DNA from: Enterocola sp045611845
GTDB taxonomy: Bacteria > Bacteroidota > Bacteroidia > Bacteroidales > Paludibacteraceae
Length of the DNA: 43,158 nt
Direction: 5' to 3'
Assembly (NCBI GenBank): GCA_045611845.1
Contig: JAZKXZ010000023.1
Coordinates: 1 to 43,158, forward strand
A model generated the notes under the pieces. The model was not told where the DNA came from. It saw only the letters and a list, made by a program, of their open reading frames with translations, and searched no databases. This document shows positions 18,970 through 28,178 of the stretch, piece by piece. Positions within the stretch are counted from its first letter, which is position 1. Every line of letters begins with the position of its first letter. A program made the position numbers and the translations under genes.

Positions 18970-19425
18970 ATGTCGGCATTAACTGGAAATATAGAAGCTA
19001 AAATAGACAGCAAGGGCAGAGCGTTCTTGCCTGCTACATTTAGACACCAGCTTGGTGACGAAAATGTATTCTACCTAAGAAAAGACCTATTTGAAAACTG
19101 TCTGGTGCTATATCCTGCCAAAACTTGGGAAAATATAGTAGCAGAACTACGCGGACGTTTGAGTCCATGGGTGAGACGCGAAGATCAAATTTTTAGACAA
19201 TTTGTGGCAGAAGCCGATCGCGTGGAGCTTGAAGAAAATGGACGCATGCTACTACCTAAACGCCACCTTACCAACCTAAATTTTCAAGGTGGAATTAAAT
19301 TCATAGGCAAGTTTACTACTATAGAAATATGGCCATCTAACAAAGTGGAAGAAACATTCATTGATGCAGAAGACCTTGCTATAGAGTTAGAAAAACTTAT
19401 GAAAAACCCTCTATCGGAAAAATAA
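18970..19425 (+). CDS. mraZ: Transcriptional regulator MraZ
   Basis: A 151-residue member of the MraZ family, near the usual 140-150. It contains two AbrB-like half-domains, each marked by the conserved loop: DSKGRAFLPATFR near residue 13 and EENGRMLLPKRHL near residue 88. MraZ forms a ring, binds repeats upstream of its own gene and controls the dcw cluster. It is the first gene of the cluster, as in most bacteria, and is followed 49 nt later by rsmH. The leader carries a 9-nt direct repeat that could be its target. Confidence 0.95.
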   Translation: MSALTGNIEAKIDSKGRAFLPATFRHQLGDENVFYLRKDLFENCLVLYPAKTWENIVAELRGRLSPWVRREDQIFRQFVAEADRVELEENGRMLLPKRHLTNLNFQGGIKFIGKFTTIEIWPSNKVEETFIDAEDLAIELEKLMKNPLSEK

Positions 19426-19474
19426 ATTCCGTGCGAATGATTAAAAAAAACTAATCTTTTATTTGTATTCGTAA

Positions 19475-20377
19475 ATGCAAAACGAAAATACATATCATAT
19501 ACCGGTTCTTTTAAAAGAAAGCGTAGATGGACTAGTAACTAATCCAAACGGAATATATTTAGACCTTACCTTTGGCGGTGGAGGTCACTCTAGAGAGATA
19601 TTGTCCAGACTAGAAGAAGACGGCAGACTATTTGGTCTTGACCAAGATATTGAAACACTTAAAAATGCGCCTCAAGACCCTAAATTTACATATATCTTAT
19701 CAAACTTCAGATACTTAAAAAACTTTATGCGTTACCACGAAGTGGAAGAAGTAGATGGAGTTTTGGCAGATTTAGGAGTTTCATCTCACCACTTCGACGA
19801 AGCAAAAAGAGGTTTCTCATTTAGATTCAACGAAAAGTTAGACATGAGAATGAACCAATCTGCACCACTTTCTGCAATTGAAGTTTTAAACGAATACTCA
19901 GAAGAGGCTCTTGCAGATGTTTTTTATTACTACGGAGAAGTAAAACAAGCAAGAAAACTTGCTAAAAAAATTATAGAAGAAAGAAAAAAACAAGCTATCA
20001 CTCATACCTTTCAACTTGTTGAAATTATAGAATCTTGCTTAGGCAAAGATAAAAAACAGTTAGCTCCTATATTTCAAGCACTTAGAATAGAGGTAAACCA
20101 AGAAATGGAAGTGCTAAAAGGTATGCTTAAGAGCGCTGAGAAAGTACTTAAAAAAGGTGGACGACTTGCAGTTATCACCTATCACTCTCTAGAAGATAGA
20201 CTTGTTAAGAATTTTATTAAAACAGGCAACTTTACAGGAGAAAATGAGCAAGATTTCTTCGGAAACAGCAAAGCTCCTTTCAAGGCAGTAGGAAAAATGA
20301 TTATTCCAAGTGCAGAAGAAATTGAAAGAAATCCTCGTTCTAGAAGTGCGAAGTTGCGCATTGCCACCAAAATATGA
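19475..20377 (+). CDS. rsmH: 16S rRNA (cytosine-1402-N4)-methyltransferase RsmH
   Basis: A 300-residue SAM-dependent methyltransferase of normal length. The start HIPVLLKESVDGL, the SAM-binding loop YLDLTFGGGGHSREIL, the acidic FGLDQD and the later LADLGVSSHHFDEAKRGFSF are family signatures; GGRLAVITYHSLEDRLVKNF and the closing NPRSRSAKLR complete it. It methylates N4 of C1402 in the 30S decoding centre. Its last four bases (ATGA) overlap the start of ftsL, showing tight coupling. Confidence 0.97.
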   Translation: MQNENTYHIPVLLKESVDGLVTNPNGIYLDLTFGGGGHSREILSRLEEDGRLFGLDQDIETLKNAPQDPKFTYILSNFRYLKNFMRYHEVEEVDGVLADLGVSSHHFDEAKRGFSFRFNEKLDMRMNQSAPLSAIEVLNEYSEEALADVFYYYGEVKQARKLAKKIIEERKKQAITHTFQLVEIIESCLGKDKKQLAPIFQALRIEVNQEMEVLKGMLKSAEKVLKKGGRLAVITYHSLEDRLVKNFIKTGNFTGENEQDFFGNSKAPFKAVGKMIIPSAEEIERNPRSRSAKLRIATKI

Positions 20378-20751
20378 TAAAAAGAGGAACAAACAAGGTC
20401 AAAAACATCATAAAAGAGAACGAAAATTTGAAAGAAATCAAAAAAAGTTCTTTTAAAGATATTCTAACCGGCGATATTTTAAATAGAAAATTTATTCAAA
20501 AGCAATTTGGCGTATTGCTCCTTACACTTTGCCTTATGTTCATCTACATGGACAACCGCATGAAATGCGAGCAACAACTTATAAAGATAGACGCACTAAA
20601 CAAAGAGCTTGCCAACGAAAAATACATTTGCATGGTTACCGAGGCTGAATTACTTAAAAACAGCAGAATAGACCAAGTAAAAGAAATTATTAAACAACAC
20701 AATCTAAATTTAGAAGAAGAATCTCTTCCTCCTTATAAAGTAACTGAATAA
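20374..20751 (+). CDS. ftsL: FtsL-like divisome protein
   Basis: A 125-residue bitopic protein in the ftsL position between rsmH and ftsI. It has a lysine-rich cytoplasmic tail of about 48 residues, one membrane helix (about 49-63, VLLLTLCLMFIYMDN) and a periplasmic part of about 60 residues with heptad-like spacing (QQLIKIDALNKELANEKY) typical of the FtsL coiled coil. FtsL links FtsQ/FtsB to FtsW-FtsI and regulates septal synthesis. FtsL sequences diverge strongly, so position, size and topology carry the call. It overlaps rsmH by 4 nt and ends 1 nt before ftsI. Confidence 0.8.
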   Translation: MIKRGTNKVKNIIKENENLKEIKKSSFKDILTGDILNRKFIQKQFGVLLLTLCLMFIYMDNRMKCEQQLIKIDALNKELANEKYICMVTEAELLKNSRIDQVKEIIKQHNLNLEEESLPPYKVTE

Positions 20752-20752
20752 T

Positions 20753-22921
20753 ATGAAGTGGATACCTTGGATAGCAGTAGGCATTTATGTCATTTCTATG
20801 CTACTGGTGCTTTTTATAGGCAACAGGGTAAAATCTTCATCTACCGACAAACAGAAAAAAGAGAAAAACCCTATCGTTCTTAGATTTTACGTAGTTTACA
20901 TTTTCATTGCTTGTCTTTTTGGTGCTATTATTTACAAAATAGCAGACATACAATACGTAAAAGGCGATGAGCTAAGAAAACTCGCAGAACAAAGAATAAC
21001 AGCCCCAAACACTATTACCCCTGTAAGAGGAAATATTCTTTCTCACGATGGCAGACTTCTTTCTAGCGCACTACCATATTATAGGGTATCTATAGACCTA
21101 AAAGTGCCTGCTCTTTCTGTGAAAGATAAAACCACTAAAAAAACATATTTTGAAGAGCACGTTGGCGAACTTGCAGAAGCTTTAGCCAAGAAATTTCCAA
21201 GTAAAAGTGCAGACAAGTACGAAAAAGACTTAAGAAAAAAATATAGAGAAGCACAAAAAAGTAATAAAAAGTCTTTCACTTACGATCTTCACAATGGTTG
21301 GATTTCTCACATTGATTATTTAGAAGTAAAAAACTTCCCTATTCTAAGACGTGGAGCAATACGAGGTGGTATTAGTTTTAAAAAGAAAACCACAAGAGTA
21401 AGACCATACGGCACCTTGGCATCTAGAACCATTGGCGATGTATATGGGGATGCAAACAATGGTAAAAATGGTTTAGAACTTGAATACGACAGTTTGCTTA
21501 AAGGCGAGCCAGGTCTTTACATTAGACGTAAAAAAGCTGGTAGAAATGCCGACATTATTATACAAGAGGCAATAAATGGATACGACATTGTTAGTACCAT
21601 TGATATAGACTTGCAAGAAACTGCAGAACGCGAACTACGCTATCAACTAGAACGCACTGAGGCTCAACGCGGCACAGTGGTGCTAATGGAGGTGAAGACT
21701 GGTAAGATTAGAGCTATTTCAAACCTTACTCGTCAGAAAGACGGCAAATATTACGAGGTAGAAAACCTTGCAGTAAACAGCCAAATAGAGCCTGGTTCAA
21801 CATTTAAAACTCTATCTTTCTTAGTGGCAATGGACGATGGTTTTATTACCGACAGCACATACGTGGACACAGAAGATGGCAGCCATAAGTTTGCCAATAG
21901 AATAATGAAAGACCACAACTTTAAAGGTTTCGGTGGTAAAGGTGGTTTTGGATACACTAGCGTGGCAAATGTAATGCACCAATCATCAAACGTGGGTGTA
22001 TCAAAGATTATCGACAAATATTATGCTGGCAGAGAGCAAGTTTTCGTTGACGGACTGAAACGCTCAGGTATATGCAACGATTTTAAACTAGAAATACCTG
22101 GATATGGCAAGCCTTTTATTAAAGATAGAAAACATAAAAACTGGTGGAAAACCACTTTACCATGGATGTCTATTGGTTATGAAGTGCAAATGCCACCTAT
22201 ATACACCCTTATGATATATAATGCCATAGCAAACGATGGCTGCATGGTAAAACCTTTGTTTACAGAAGGTTATCAAAGGAGTGGAGTAATGATCGACACC
22301 ACAGAAGTAGAGGTTATCAACCCTAAAATATATTCAGACAAGGCTCTAAATTATATGCGTGGCATATTGGAAGGAGTAGTAAGCAGAGGTACTGCAAAAG
22401 CAATAAGATCTAATTTATTCTCTATTGCGGGCAAAACTGGCACATCACAAATTTTTGAAAAGGGAACAAACAAAAATAGTGATGGCAAAGTACGTCATCA
22501 AATTACATTTGCGGGTTATTTCCCTGCCGACAAACCAATGTATTCATGTATTGTTTATGTAAAAGAGCCTAAAACTGGTGGTGCTGGCACAGTTTGCGGT
22601 CCGGTATTTAAAACATTAGCAGAAAAAGCATATATCCTAAACGAAGGCAATTTTAGCGACAGTCTAAAACTAGCTACAAACTGGACGTTAGATAAAACAG
22701 TAAAATATAGCAACGAGGATACCATTGAAAATTTATCTGCTAGCCTATATGAGAATATCATGCCAGATCTAACAGGCATAGACCTTGAAGATGCGGTATA
22801 TATTCTAGAAAACAAAGGATTCAAAGTAAAATTTGAAGGTTTTGGCAAAGTAATAGATCAATCTATTGCAGCAGGCACAGAACTAACAAATGAAAAACAA
22901 ATAACTCTAACATTACGCTAA
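20753..22921 (+). CDS. ftsI: Septal peptidoglycan transpeptidase FtsI (class B PBP) with PASTA domain
   Basis: A 722-residue penicillin-binding protein. The pedestal domain starts near ITPVRGNILSHDGRLL, a class B hallmark. Catalytic motifs are in order: SxxK with Ser349 and Lys352 (PGSTFKTL), SxN at 411-413 (QSSNVG) and KTGT at 561-564. A PASTA-like domain ends the protein (MPDLTGIDLEDAVYILENKG). It cross-links septal peptidoglycan together with FtsW. Unusually, there are two predicted membrane helices, residues about 4-24 and 44-65, separated by a very basic linker (KSSSTDKQKKEK). The usual FtsI has one. No internal Met offers a one-helix start. It lies between ftsL and murE with 1-2 nt gaps. 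Confidence 0.95.
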   Translation: MKWIPWIAVGIYVISMLLVLFIGNRVKSSSTDKQKKEKNPIVLRFYVVYIFIACLFGAIIYKIADIQYVKGDELRKLAEQRITAPNTITPVRGNILSHDGRLLSSALPYYRVSIDLKVPALSVKDKTTKKTYFEEHVGELAEALAKKFPSKSADKYEKDLRKKYREAQKSNKKSFTYDLHNGWISHIDYLEVKNFPILRRGAIRGGISFKKKTTRVRPYGTLASRTIGDVYGDANNGKNGLELEYDSLLKGEPGLYIRRKKAGRNADIIIQEAINGYDIVSTIDIDLQETAERELRYQLERTEAQRGTVVLMEVKTGKIRAISNLTRQKDGKYYEVENLAVNSQIEPGSTFKTLSFLVAMDDGFITDSTYVDTEDGSHKFANRIMKDHNFKGFGGKGGFGYTSVANVMHQSSNVGVSKIIDKYYAGREQVFVDGLKRSGICNDFKLEIPGYGKPFIKDRKHKNWWKTTLPWMSIGYEVQMPPIYTLMIYNAIANDGCMVKPLFTEGYQRSGVMIDTTEVEVINPKIYSDKALNYMRGILEGVVSRGTAKAIRSNLFSIAGKTGTSQIFEKGTNKNSDGKVRHQITFAGYFPADKPMYSCIVYVKEPKTGGAGTVCGPVFKTLAEKAYILNEGNFSDSLKLATNWTLDKTVKYSNEDTIENLSASLYENIMPDLTGIDLEDAVYILENKGFKVKFEGFGKVIDQSIAAGTELTNEKQITLTLR

Positions 22922-22923
22922 TT

Positions 22924-24360
22924 ATGTTACTTACAGATTTAATTGCAGAAATAAGCACAAAAAAAATACTAGGAAGTGTAGATGTGGATATTAAAAACAT
23001 CTGCGCAGATTCTAGAAAAGTAACAGACGGAGACCTTTTTGTAGCCGTAAATGGCGTGGCAGTAGACGGACACAAATACATCGACACTGCTATAGAAAAA
23101 GGTGCTAAAGTTATTGTTTGTCAAAACCTACCTTCTACAACTGAAGAAGGCATTACATACGTGCAAGTAGAAGATAGTGCCGATTGCCTAGGTCGTTTAG
23201 CATCAGCATATTACGACTACCCTTCAGAAAAGTTAATTATAATTGGTGTAACAGGCACAAACGGCAAAACCACTATTGCTACCCTACTTTACGAACTATA
23301 CAAAGAATTAGGCTATAAAGTAGGTTTACTTTCTACCGTTTGCAATTATATAAACGGCAGACCTATCCCTAGTACGCACACCACACCAGATGCCCTTTCA
23401 CTACAAAAATTGCTTGCAGAAATGGCAGAAGAAAGATGCTACTACGTGTTTATGGAGGTAAGTTCACACTCTGTTGACCAAAAACGCATTGCAGGCATCA
23501 ACTTTGACGGTGCTATATTCACAAATATCACTAGAGACCATTTAGACTATCATAAAACATTTAGCAACTATATTAAGGCAAAACAAGATTTCTTTACTGG
23601 ATTGCCAATTCATGCTTTTGCCCTTACAAATGTGGATGATAAAAATGGTAAAATTATTACACAAAACACAAGCGCCAACGTCTATTCATATTCATTGGAA
23701 ACATACGCAAACTTCAAAGGCAAAGTGCTTGAAGAAAGTATGGATGGAATGTTACTAAAAATAGACAATAACGAATTGTATGTAAGGCTAATAGGTCATT
23801 TCAACGCATATAATATGCTTGCTGTGTATGGTGTAACAAAAATTTTAAGAACACCTACCGAAGATGTGCTTGTGGCATTAAGCAACCTAAAGCCTGTAAA
23901 CGGACGTTTTGAGTGCTATCGTCTGAAAAATGGCGCCTCTGCCGTAATTGACTACGCTCACACTCCAGACGCACTTGAAAATGTGCTAAACACAGTGAAA
24001 CAAATAAATAAAACTGGCAAAACCATTTGCGTGGTGGGTTGTGGTGGCAATAGAGACAAGGGCAAACGCCCTATGATGGCAAAGATTACTGTGAAAATGA
24101 GCGACGAAGTTTTCTTTACTGCCGACAATCCTAGAGACGAAGAAGTAAAAGACATTATAAACGATATGCTTGCAGGCCTTACAGAAGATGAAAAAATGAA
24201 TGTAACCTGTATCGAAGACCGCAAACAGGCTATTATTGAAGCTTGCAATGTGGCAGAAAAGGGTGACGTGGTACTTATTGCAGGCAAGGGTCACGAAACA
24301 TATCAAGAAATTAAAGGAGTGAAATACCACTTCGACGACAAAGAAATAATCTTAAACTAA
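22924..24360 (+). CDS. murE: UDP-MurNAc-tripeptide synthetase MurE (meso-DAP type)
   Basis: A 478-residue Mur ligase. The ATP-binding loop GTNGKTT lies at 111-117, and the central-domain motif VSSHSVDQKRIAGINFDGAI and the acceptor SNYIKAKQDFF segment follow. The third domain carries ADNPRDEEV at 400-408. The DNPR sequence marks ligases that add meso-diaminopimelate, so the stem peptide should be the DAP type. The reaction joins meso-DAP to UDP-MurNAc-L-Ala-D-Glu in the cytoplasm. It starts 2 nt after ftsI and ends 1 nt before mraY. murF, the next step, is not in this window. Confidence 0.97.
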   Translation: MLLTDLIAEISTKKILGSVDVDIKNICADSRKVTDGDLFVAVNGVAVDGHKYIDTAIEKGAKVIVCQNLPSTTEEGITYVQVEDSADCLGRLASAYYDYPSEKLIIIGVTGTNGKTTIATLLYELYKELGYKVGLLSTVCNYINGRPIPSTHTTPDALSLQKLLAEMAEERCYYVFMEVSSHSVDQKRIAGINFDGAIFTNITRDHLDYHKTFSNYIKAKQDFFTGLPIHAFALTNVDDKNGKIITQNTSANVYSYSLETYANFKGKVLEESMDGMLLKIDNNELYVRLIGHFNAYNMLAVYGVTKILRTPTEDVLVALSNLKPVNGRFECYRLKNGASAVIDYAHTPDALENVLNTVKQINKTGKTICVVGCGGNRDKGKRPMMAKITVKMSDEVFFTADNPRDEEVKDIINDMLAGLTEDEKMNVTCIEDRKQAIIEACNVAEKGDVVLIAGKGHETYQEIKGVKYHFDDKEIILN

Positions 24361-24361
24361 T

Positions 24362-25603
24362 ATGTTATACTATTTATTCCGTTTTTTAGAAACTAGCATC
24401 GATTTTCCAGGAGCAGGTCTTTTTGGATTCGTATCTTTTAGAGCAGCCATTACTCTAATCACCTCACTATTTCTTTCAATGATAGTGGGCAAACACATTA
24501 TCAATTTCCTTAAAAGAAAACAAATTGGTGAAACTATTAGAGAACTTGGTCTTGCAGGAGAAAACCAAAAGAAAAACACTCCTACTATGGGTGGTATCAT
24601 AATGCTTATTGCCATTGTGTTGCCATGTTTGCTATTTGGCAGACTAAGAAACATTTACCTTATCATTATGCTTGTTACCACAGTTTGGCTAGGCATAATT
24701 GGTGGTTTAGACGACTACATTAAGGTATTTAAGAAAAACAAAGACGGATTAAATGGTAAGTTTAAAGTAATTGGTCAAGTAACACTTGGTCTTTTTGTAG
24801 GTCTTGTAATGTGGTTTAGTCCAGACGCTGTAATTGTGGAACACGTAACCTCATCAAACAAAGAAGCTATCGAACAATTAGACCCTAATAGTGATGTTAT
24901 TAGCACAAGTATTGAAGCTGTGAAATCAAACAACACCACTATACCTTTTATCGCAGAATACGACCTTGGCTACAATGATATGGTAGCATTTATGGGAGAT
25001 AATGCAGAACTATTTGGATGGTTGCTGTTTGTATTTATGTGTATTTTCATTGTAACTGCATGTTCAAATGGAGCAAACCTAACAGATGGTATAGATGGTC
25101 TGGCAGCAGGAACCTCGAGTATTATAGGTGTGGCACTAGCTGCGCTTGCTGTGGTTTCATCTAACGTATTCTTTGCCGACTACCTAAATGTACAATTCAT
25201 ACCAGGCAGTGAAGAACTAGTAATCTTTGCGGCAGCATTTATCGGTGCCACAGTTGGTTTCCTATGGTTCAACGCACACCCAGCACAAGTATTTATGGGC
25301 GACACAGGTAGCCTTGCTCTTGGTGGTATTATTGGTGTATTTGCCATCCTTGTACACAAAGAATTGCTTCTTCCTATTCTTTGTGGCATATTCCTAATGG
25401 AAAACGTATCTGTAATTATTCAAAGATACTATTTCAAATACACAAAGAAAAAATATGGTGAAGGTCGCCGCGTATTCCTAATGGCTCCCCTACACCATCA
25501 CTATCAAAAAAAGGGTATTCCTGAACAAAAGATAGTAACTAGATTCTGGATTATAGGTATTGCGTTAGCAATATTTGCAATTATAACCTTAAAAATTCGA
25601 TAA
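24362..25603 (+). CDS. mraY: Phospho-MurNAc-pentapeptide translocase MraY
   Basis: A 413-residue multi-spanning membrane enzyme that transfers phospho-MurNAc-pentapeptide to undecaprenyl phosphate, making lipid I. Signature motifs are present: TPTMGGIIML, GGLDDYIKVFKKNKDGL (catalytic Asp pair), GANLTDGIDGLAAG, and MGDTGSLALGG with the C-terminal LHHHYQKKG. A long hydrophilic insert (about residues 157-205) lies between helices, as in other Bacteroidota MraY proteins and absent from the roughly 360-residue E. coli enzyme. It sits between murE and murD in the operon. Confidence 0.97.
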   Translation: MLYYLFRFLETSIDFPGAGLFGFVSFRAAITLITSLFLSMIVGKHIINFLKRKQIGETIRELGLAGENQKKNTPTMGGIIMLIAIVLPCLLFGRLRNIYLIIMLVTTVWLGIIGGLDDYIKVFKKNKDGLNGKFKVIGQVTLGLFVGLVMWFSPDAVIVEHVTSSNKEAIEQLDPNSDVISTSIEAVKSNNTTIPFIAEYDLGYNDMVAFMGDNAELFGWLLFVFMCIFIVTACSNGANLTDGIDGLAAGTSSIIGVALAALAVVSSNVFFADYLNVQFIPGSEELVIFAAAFIGATVGFLWFNAHPAQVFMGDTGSLALGGIIGVFAILVHKELLLPILCGIFLMENVSVIIQRYYFKYTKKKYGEGRRVFLMAPLHHHYQKKGIPEQKIVTRFWIIGIALAIFAIITLKIR

Positions 25604-25608
25604 AAGAT

Positions 25609-26940
25609 ATGAGCATCGTAGTTTTAGGAGGCGGCGAAAGTGGAACAGGCGCTGCAGTATTGGCTAAAGTAAAAGGTTTGGAAGTTTTCCTTTCAGACGC
25701 TGGTAAGATTCAAGATAAATACAAAGACATCTTGAACCAATACAATATTGAATGGGAAGAAAATGGCCATTCTGTAAACAGAATATTACTTGCAGAAGAA
25801 GTAATAAAAAGCCCTGGCATTCCAGCTAAAGCACCACTTATTCAGCAACTTAAAGCCCTAGGCACACCTATTATTTCTGAAATAGAGTTTGCAGGCAGAT
25901 ACAACAAAGCCAAAACAGTGTGCATTACTGGTAGCAACGGTAAAACTACCACTACTATGCTTACATACAATATCTTGAAAGAAGCAGGTCTTAACGTGGG
26001 TCTTGCAGGTAATGTGGGTAAAAGTTTTGCACTTCAAGTGGCAACAGAAAACTTCGATTATTATGTAATTGAGCTAAGTAGTTTTCAACTAGATAATATG
26101 TATGACTTTAAAGCCGACATTAGCGTGCTACTAAACATTACTCCAGACCACCTAGACCGTTATGAATATAAGTTCCAAAACTATATAGATGCTAAAATGC
26201 GTATTACTCAAAACCAAACAGAGGAAGATACATTCATTTATTGGAACGACGACGAAAATATTCAACGCGAACTAGATAAAATTGGTATTCGTGCACAGAA
26301 GAAACCTTTCTCACTTAAGAAAACCGCCACTGGTTCTGCATACGTAACAGAGGATAAACTTTGCATCAATACACCTAGTGGTCCACTAATGCTACCTATC
26401 GAAGAACTAGCTATTAAGGGCACACACAATATATACAATTCTATGGCTGCAGCTATTTCTGCTGTATCTGTAAATATTGAAAATGATAAAATTAGAAAAT
26501 CACTTAGCAACTTTACTGGCGTAGAGCACCGCTTAGAGCCTGTTTGCAAAGTGGCAGGTGTGCAATATATCAACGACTCAAAGGCTACTAATGTAAACTC
26601 TTGTTGGTATGCACTTGAGAGTATGAAAACCCCTACCGTGCTTATTTTAGGTGGCACCGACAAGGGCAACGATTATACAGAAATTGAAAATTTAATTAAA
26701 GAAAAGGTTCGTCACCTTATCTTTATGGGCACAGACAACAGCAAATTGGAAAACTTCTTTGCAAACAAGAATATTCCGTTTACTAGCTGTAACTCTCTAG
26801 AAAGTGCAGTGGAAGCAGCATACAAAGTGGCAGTTAAAGGAGACACCGTACTTCTATCACCATGCTGCGCTAGCTTCGACTTATTTAAAAACTATGAAGA
26901 CCGTGGCAGACAATTTAAAGCTGCAGTAAGAGCGTTATAA
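25609..26940 (+). CDS. murD: UDP-MurNAc-L-Ala:D-Glu ligase MurD
   Basis: A 443-residue Mur ligase that adds D-glutamate to UDP-MurNAc-L-Ala. The N-terminal Rossmann loop is VVLGGGESGTGAAVLA, the ATP-binding loop GSNGKTTT lies at about 108-115, and the conserved ITPDHLDRYEYKFQNYI, VEHRLEPV and NDSKATNVNSCW motifs follow in order, with LLSPCCASFDLFKNYEDRG at the end. Every expected motif is present. Its stop codon TAA shares one base with the ATG of ftsW (TAATG). Confidence 0.97.
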   Translation: MSIVVLGGGESGTGAAVLAKVKGLEVFLSDAGKIQDKYKDILNQYNIEWEENGHSVNRILLAEEVIKSPGIPAKAPLIQQLKALGTPIISEIEFAGRYNKAKTVCITGSNGKTTTTMLTYNILKEAGLNVGLAGNVGKSFALQVATENFDYYVIELSSFQLDNMYDFKADISVLLNITPDHLDRYEYKFQNYIDAKMRITQNQTEEDTFIYWNDDENIQRELDKIGIRAQKKPFSLKKTATGSAYVTEDKLCINTPSGPLMLPIEELAIKGTHNIYNSMAAAISAVSVNIENDKIRKSLSNFTGVEHRLEPVCKVAGVQYINDSKATNVNSCWYALESMKTPTVLILGGTDKGNDYTEIENLIKEKVRHLIFMGTDNSKLENFFANKNIPFTSCNSLESAVEAAYKVAVKGDTVLLSPCCASFDLFKNYEDRGRQFKAAVRAL

Positions 26941-28178
26941 TGAAAGACTATTTAAGTAAAATATTCACAGGCGACAAAATACTATGGGGTATCATCCTCA
27001 TCCTATTTGTTATATCTGGTGTGGAAATGTTCTCTGCCATTAGTTCTTCTGCATACAAAGCAGCAGCTAGAGGCAGTAACCACCTTGCTCCATTCTTTGG
27101 GCACTTATTACACCTAGGCATAGGAGGTTTGGCACTTGTCATAATACAAAAAATACCATACGACAAACTAAGGCTTATATTCTTTGTTGCTGTATTCATT
27201 TCTATCATCCTTTTAATTCTAACTCCACTTATTGGTAAAGAAGTGAATGGTGCATCTAGAGCAATACAATTAGGTGGATTTGAACTTCAAACTATAGAAG
27301 CAGGGAAATTTGCACTTATATTTTGCCTTTCAGAAATATTAGGTAGAAACTACAAACATGGCGACCCTCTACTTAAAGAGCAGTTTCCTATGAAGAGTTT
27401 CCTATATTTAGTAGGCTTTATCGGTATCTTCTGTGGCTTAATTGCCACACAAAACCTTTCAACAGCAGTAATGCTTGGTGGATTATCTATCCTTATGATG
27501 ATAATTGCAGAGGTGGATTGGAAGAAAATAGGTATGCTCGTAGGAGGTATCATATTATTAGTTTTCTTGGTTTGGGCTGTACACAAAGCTTTACCAACTT
27601 CTTGGCAATTGGAACGTTTCGTCACATGGGAAAATCGTATTGTAGATTTTGTCAGTGGCAGTGAAGACTCAGAAAACACTTATAAAATAACCGACGAGAA
27701 CAGACAAATTATAAACTCTGAAATTGCTATTGCAAAAGGTTACAAACCTTGTGGTCCTGGCAATAGTACACAACGTGACTATCTACCACTAGCATTCTCA
27801 GACTTTATTTATGCTATTTTAGTAGAAGAATATGGCATTGGTGGTGGTTTATTCACCATATTATTGTATCTCTGCATTTTAGCGCGAGCAGGCCGTGTGG
27901 CAAGAAAATGCGACAGAAAAAACCTAGTGCAATCACTTATGGTAATTGGTCTGTCGCTACTAATTGTAATACAAGCATTTATTAGCATGGGTGTAACAGT
28001 ACACCTAGGCCCTGTAACTGGACAACAACTTCCACTTATAAGCCGTGGTGGCATGGGCATTATACTTACTTGTTGCTACTTAGGTGTAATCATAAACATT
28101 AGCAACAACGTACTAAACGACAATAAAGAAAACGAAGCAAACACTATAGAAAACCAAAACGATGACCAAGAATGTTAG
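26940..28178 (+). CDS. ftsW: Septal peptidoglycan glycosyltransferase FtsW
   Basis: A 412-residue SEDS-family protein with about ten membrane helices. Typical features are the GASRAIQLGGFELQTIEAGKF stretch (extracellular catalytic loop region), FIYAILVEEYG, and the conserved GPVTGQQLPLISRGGMGII near the C terminus. It polymerises lipid II at the septum as the partner of FtsI. The C terminus is acidic and Asn-rich. It overlaps the next gene by 17 nt, so the start of MurG is embedded in its end. Confidence 0.96.
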   Translation: MKDYLSKIFTGDKILWGIILILFVISGVEMFSAISSSAYKAAARGSNHLAPFFGHLLHLGIGGLALVIIQKIPYDKLRLIFFVAVFISIILLILTPLIGKEVNGASRAIQLGGFELQTIEAGKFALIFCLSEILGRNYKHGDPLLKEQFPMKSFLYLVGFIGIFCGLIATQNLSTAVMLGGLSILMMIIAEVDWKKIGMLVGGIILLVFLVWAVHKALPTSWQLERFVTWENRIVDFVSGSEDSENTYKITDENRQIINSEIAIAKGYKPCGPGNSTQRDYLPLAFSDFIYAILVEEYGIGGGLFTILLYLCILARAGRVARKCDRKNLVQSLMVIGLSLLIVIQAFISMGVTVHLGPVTGQQLPLISRGGMGIILTCCYLGVIINISNNVLNDNKENEANTIENQNDDQEC

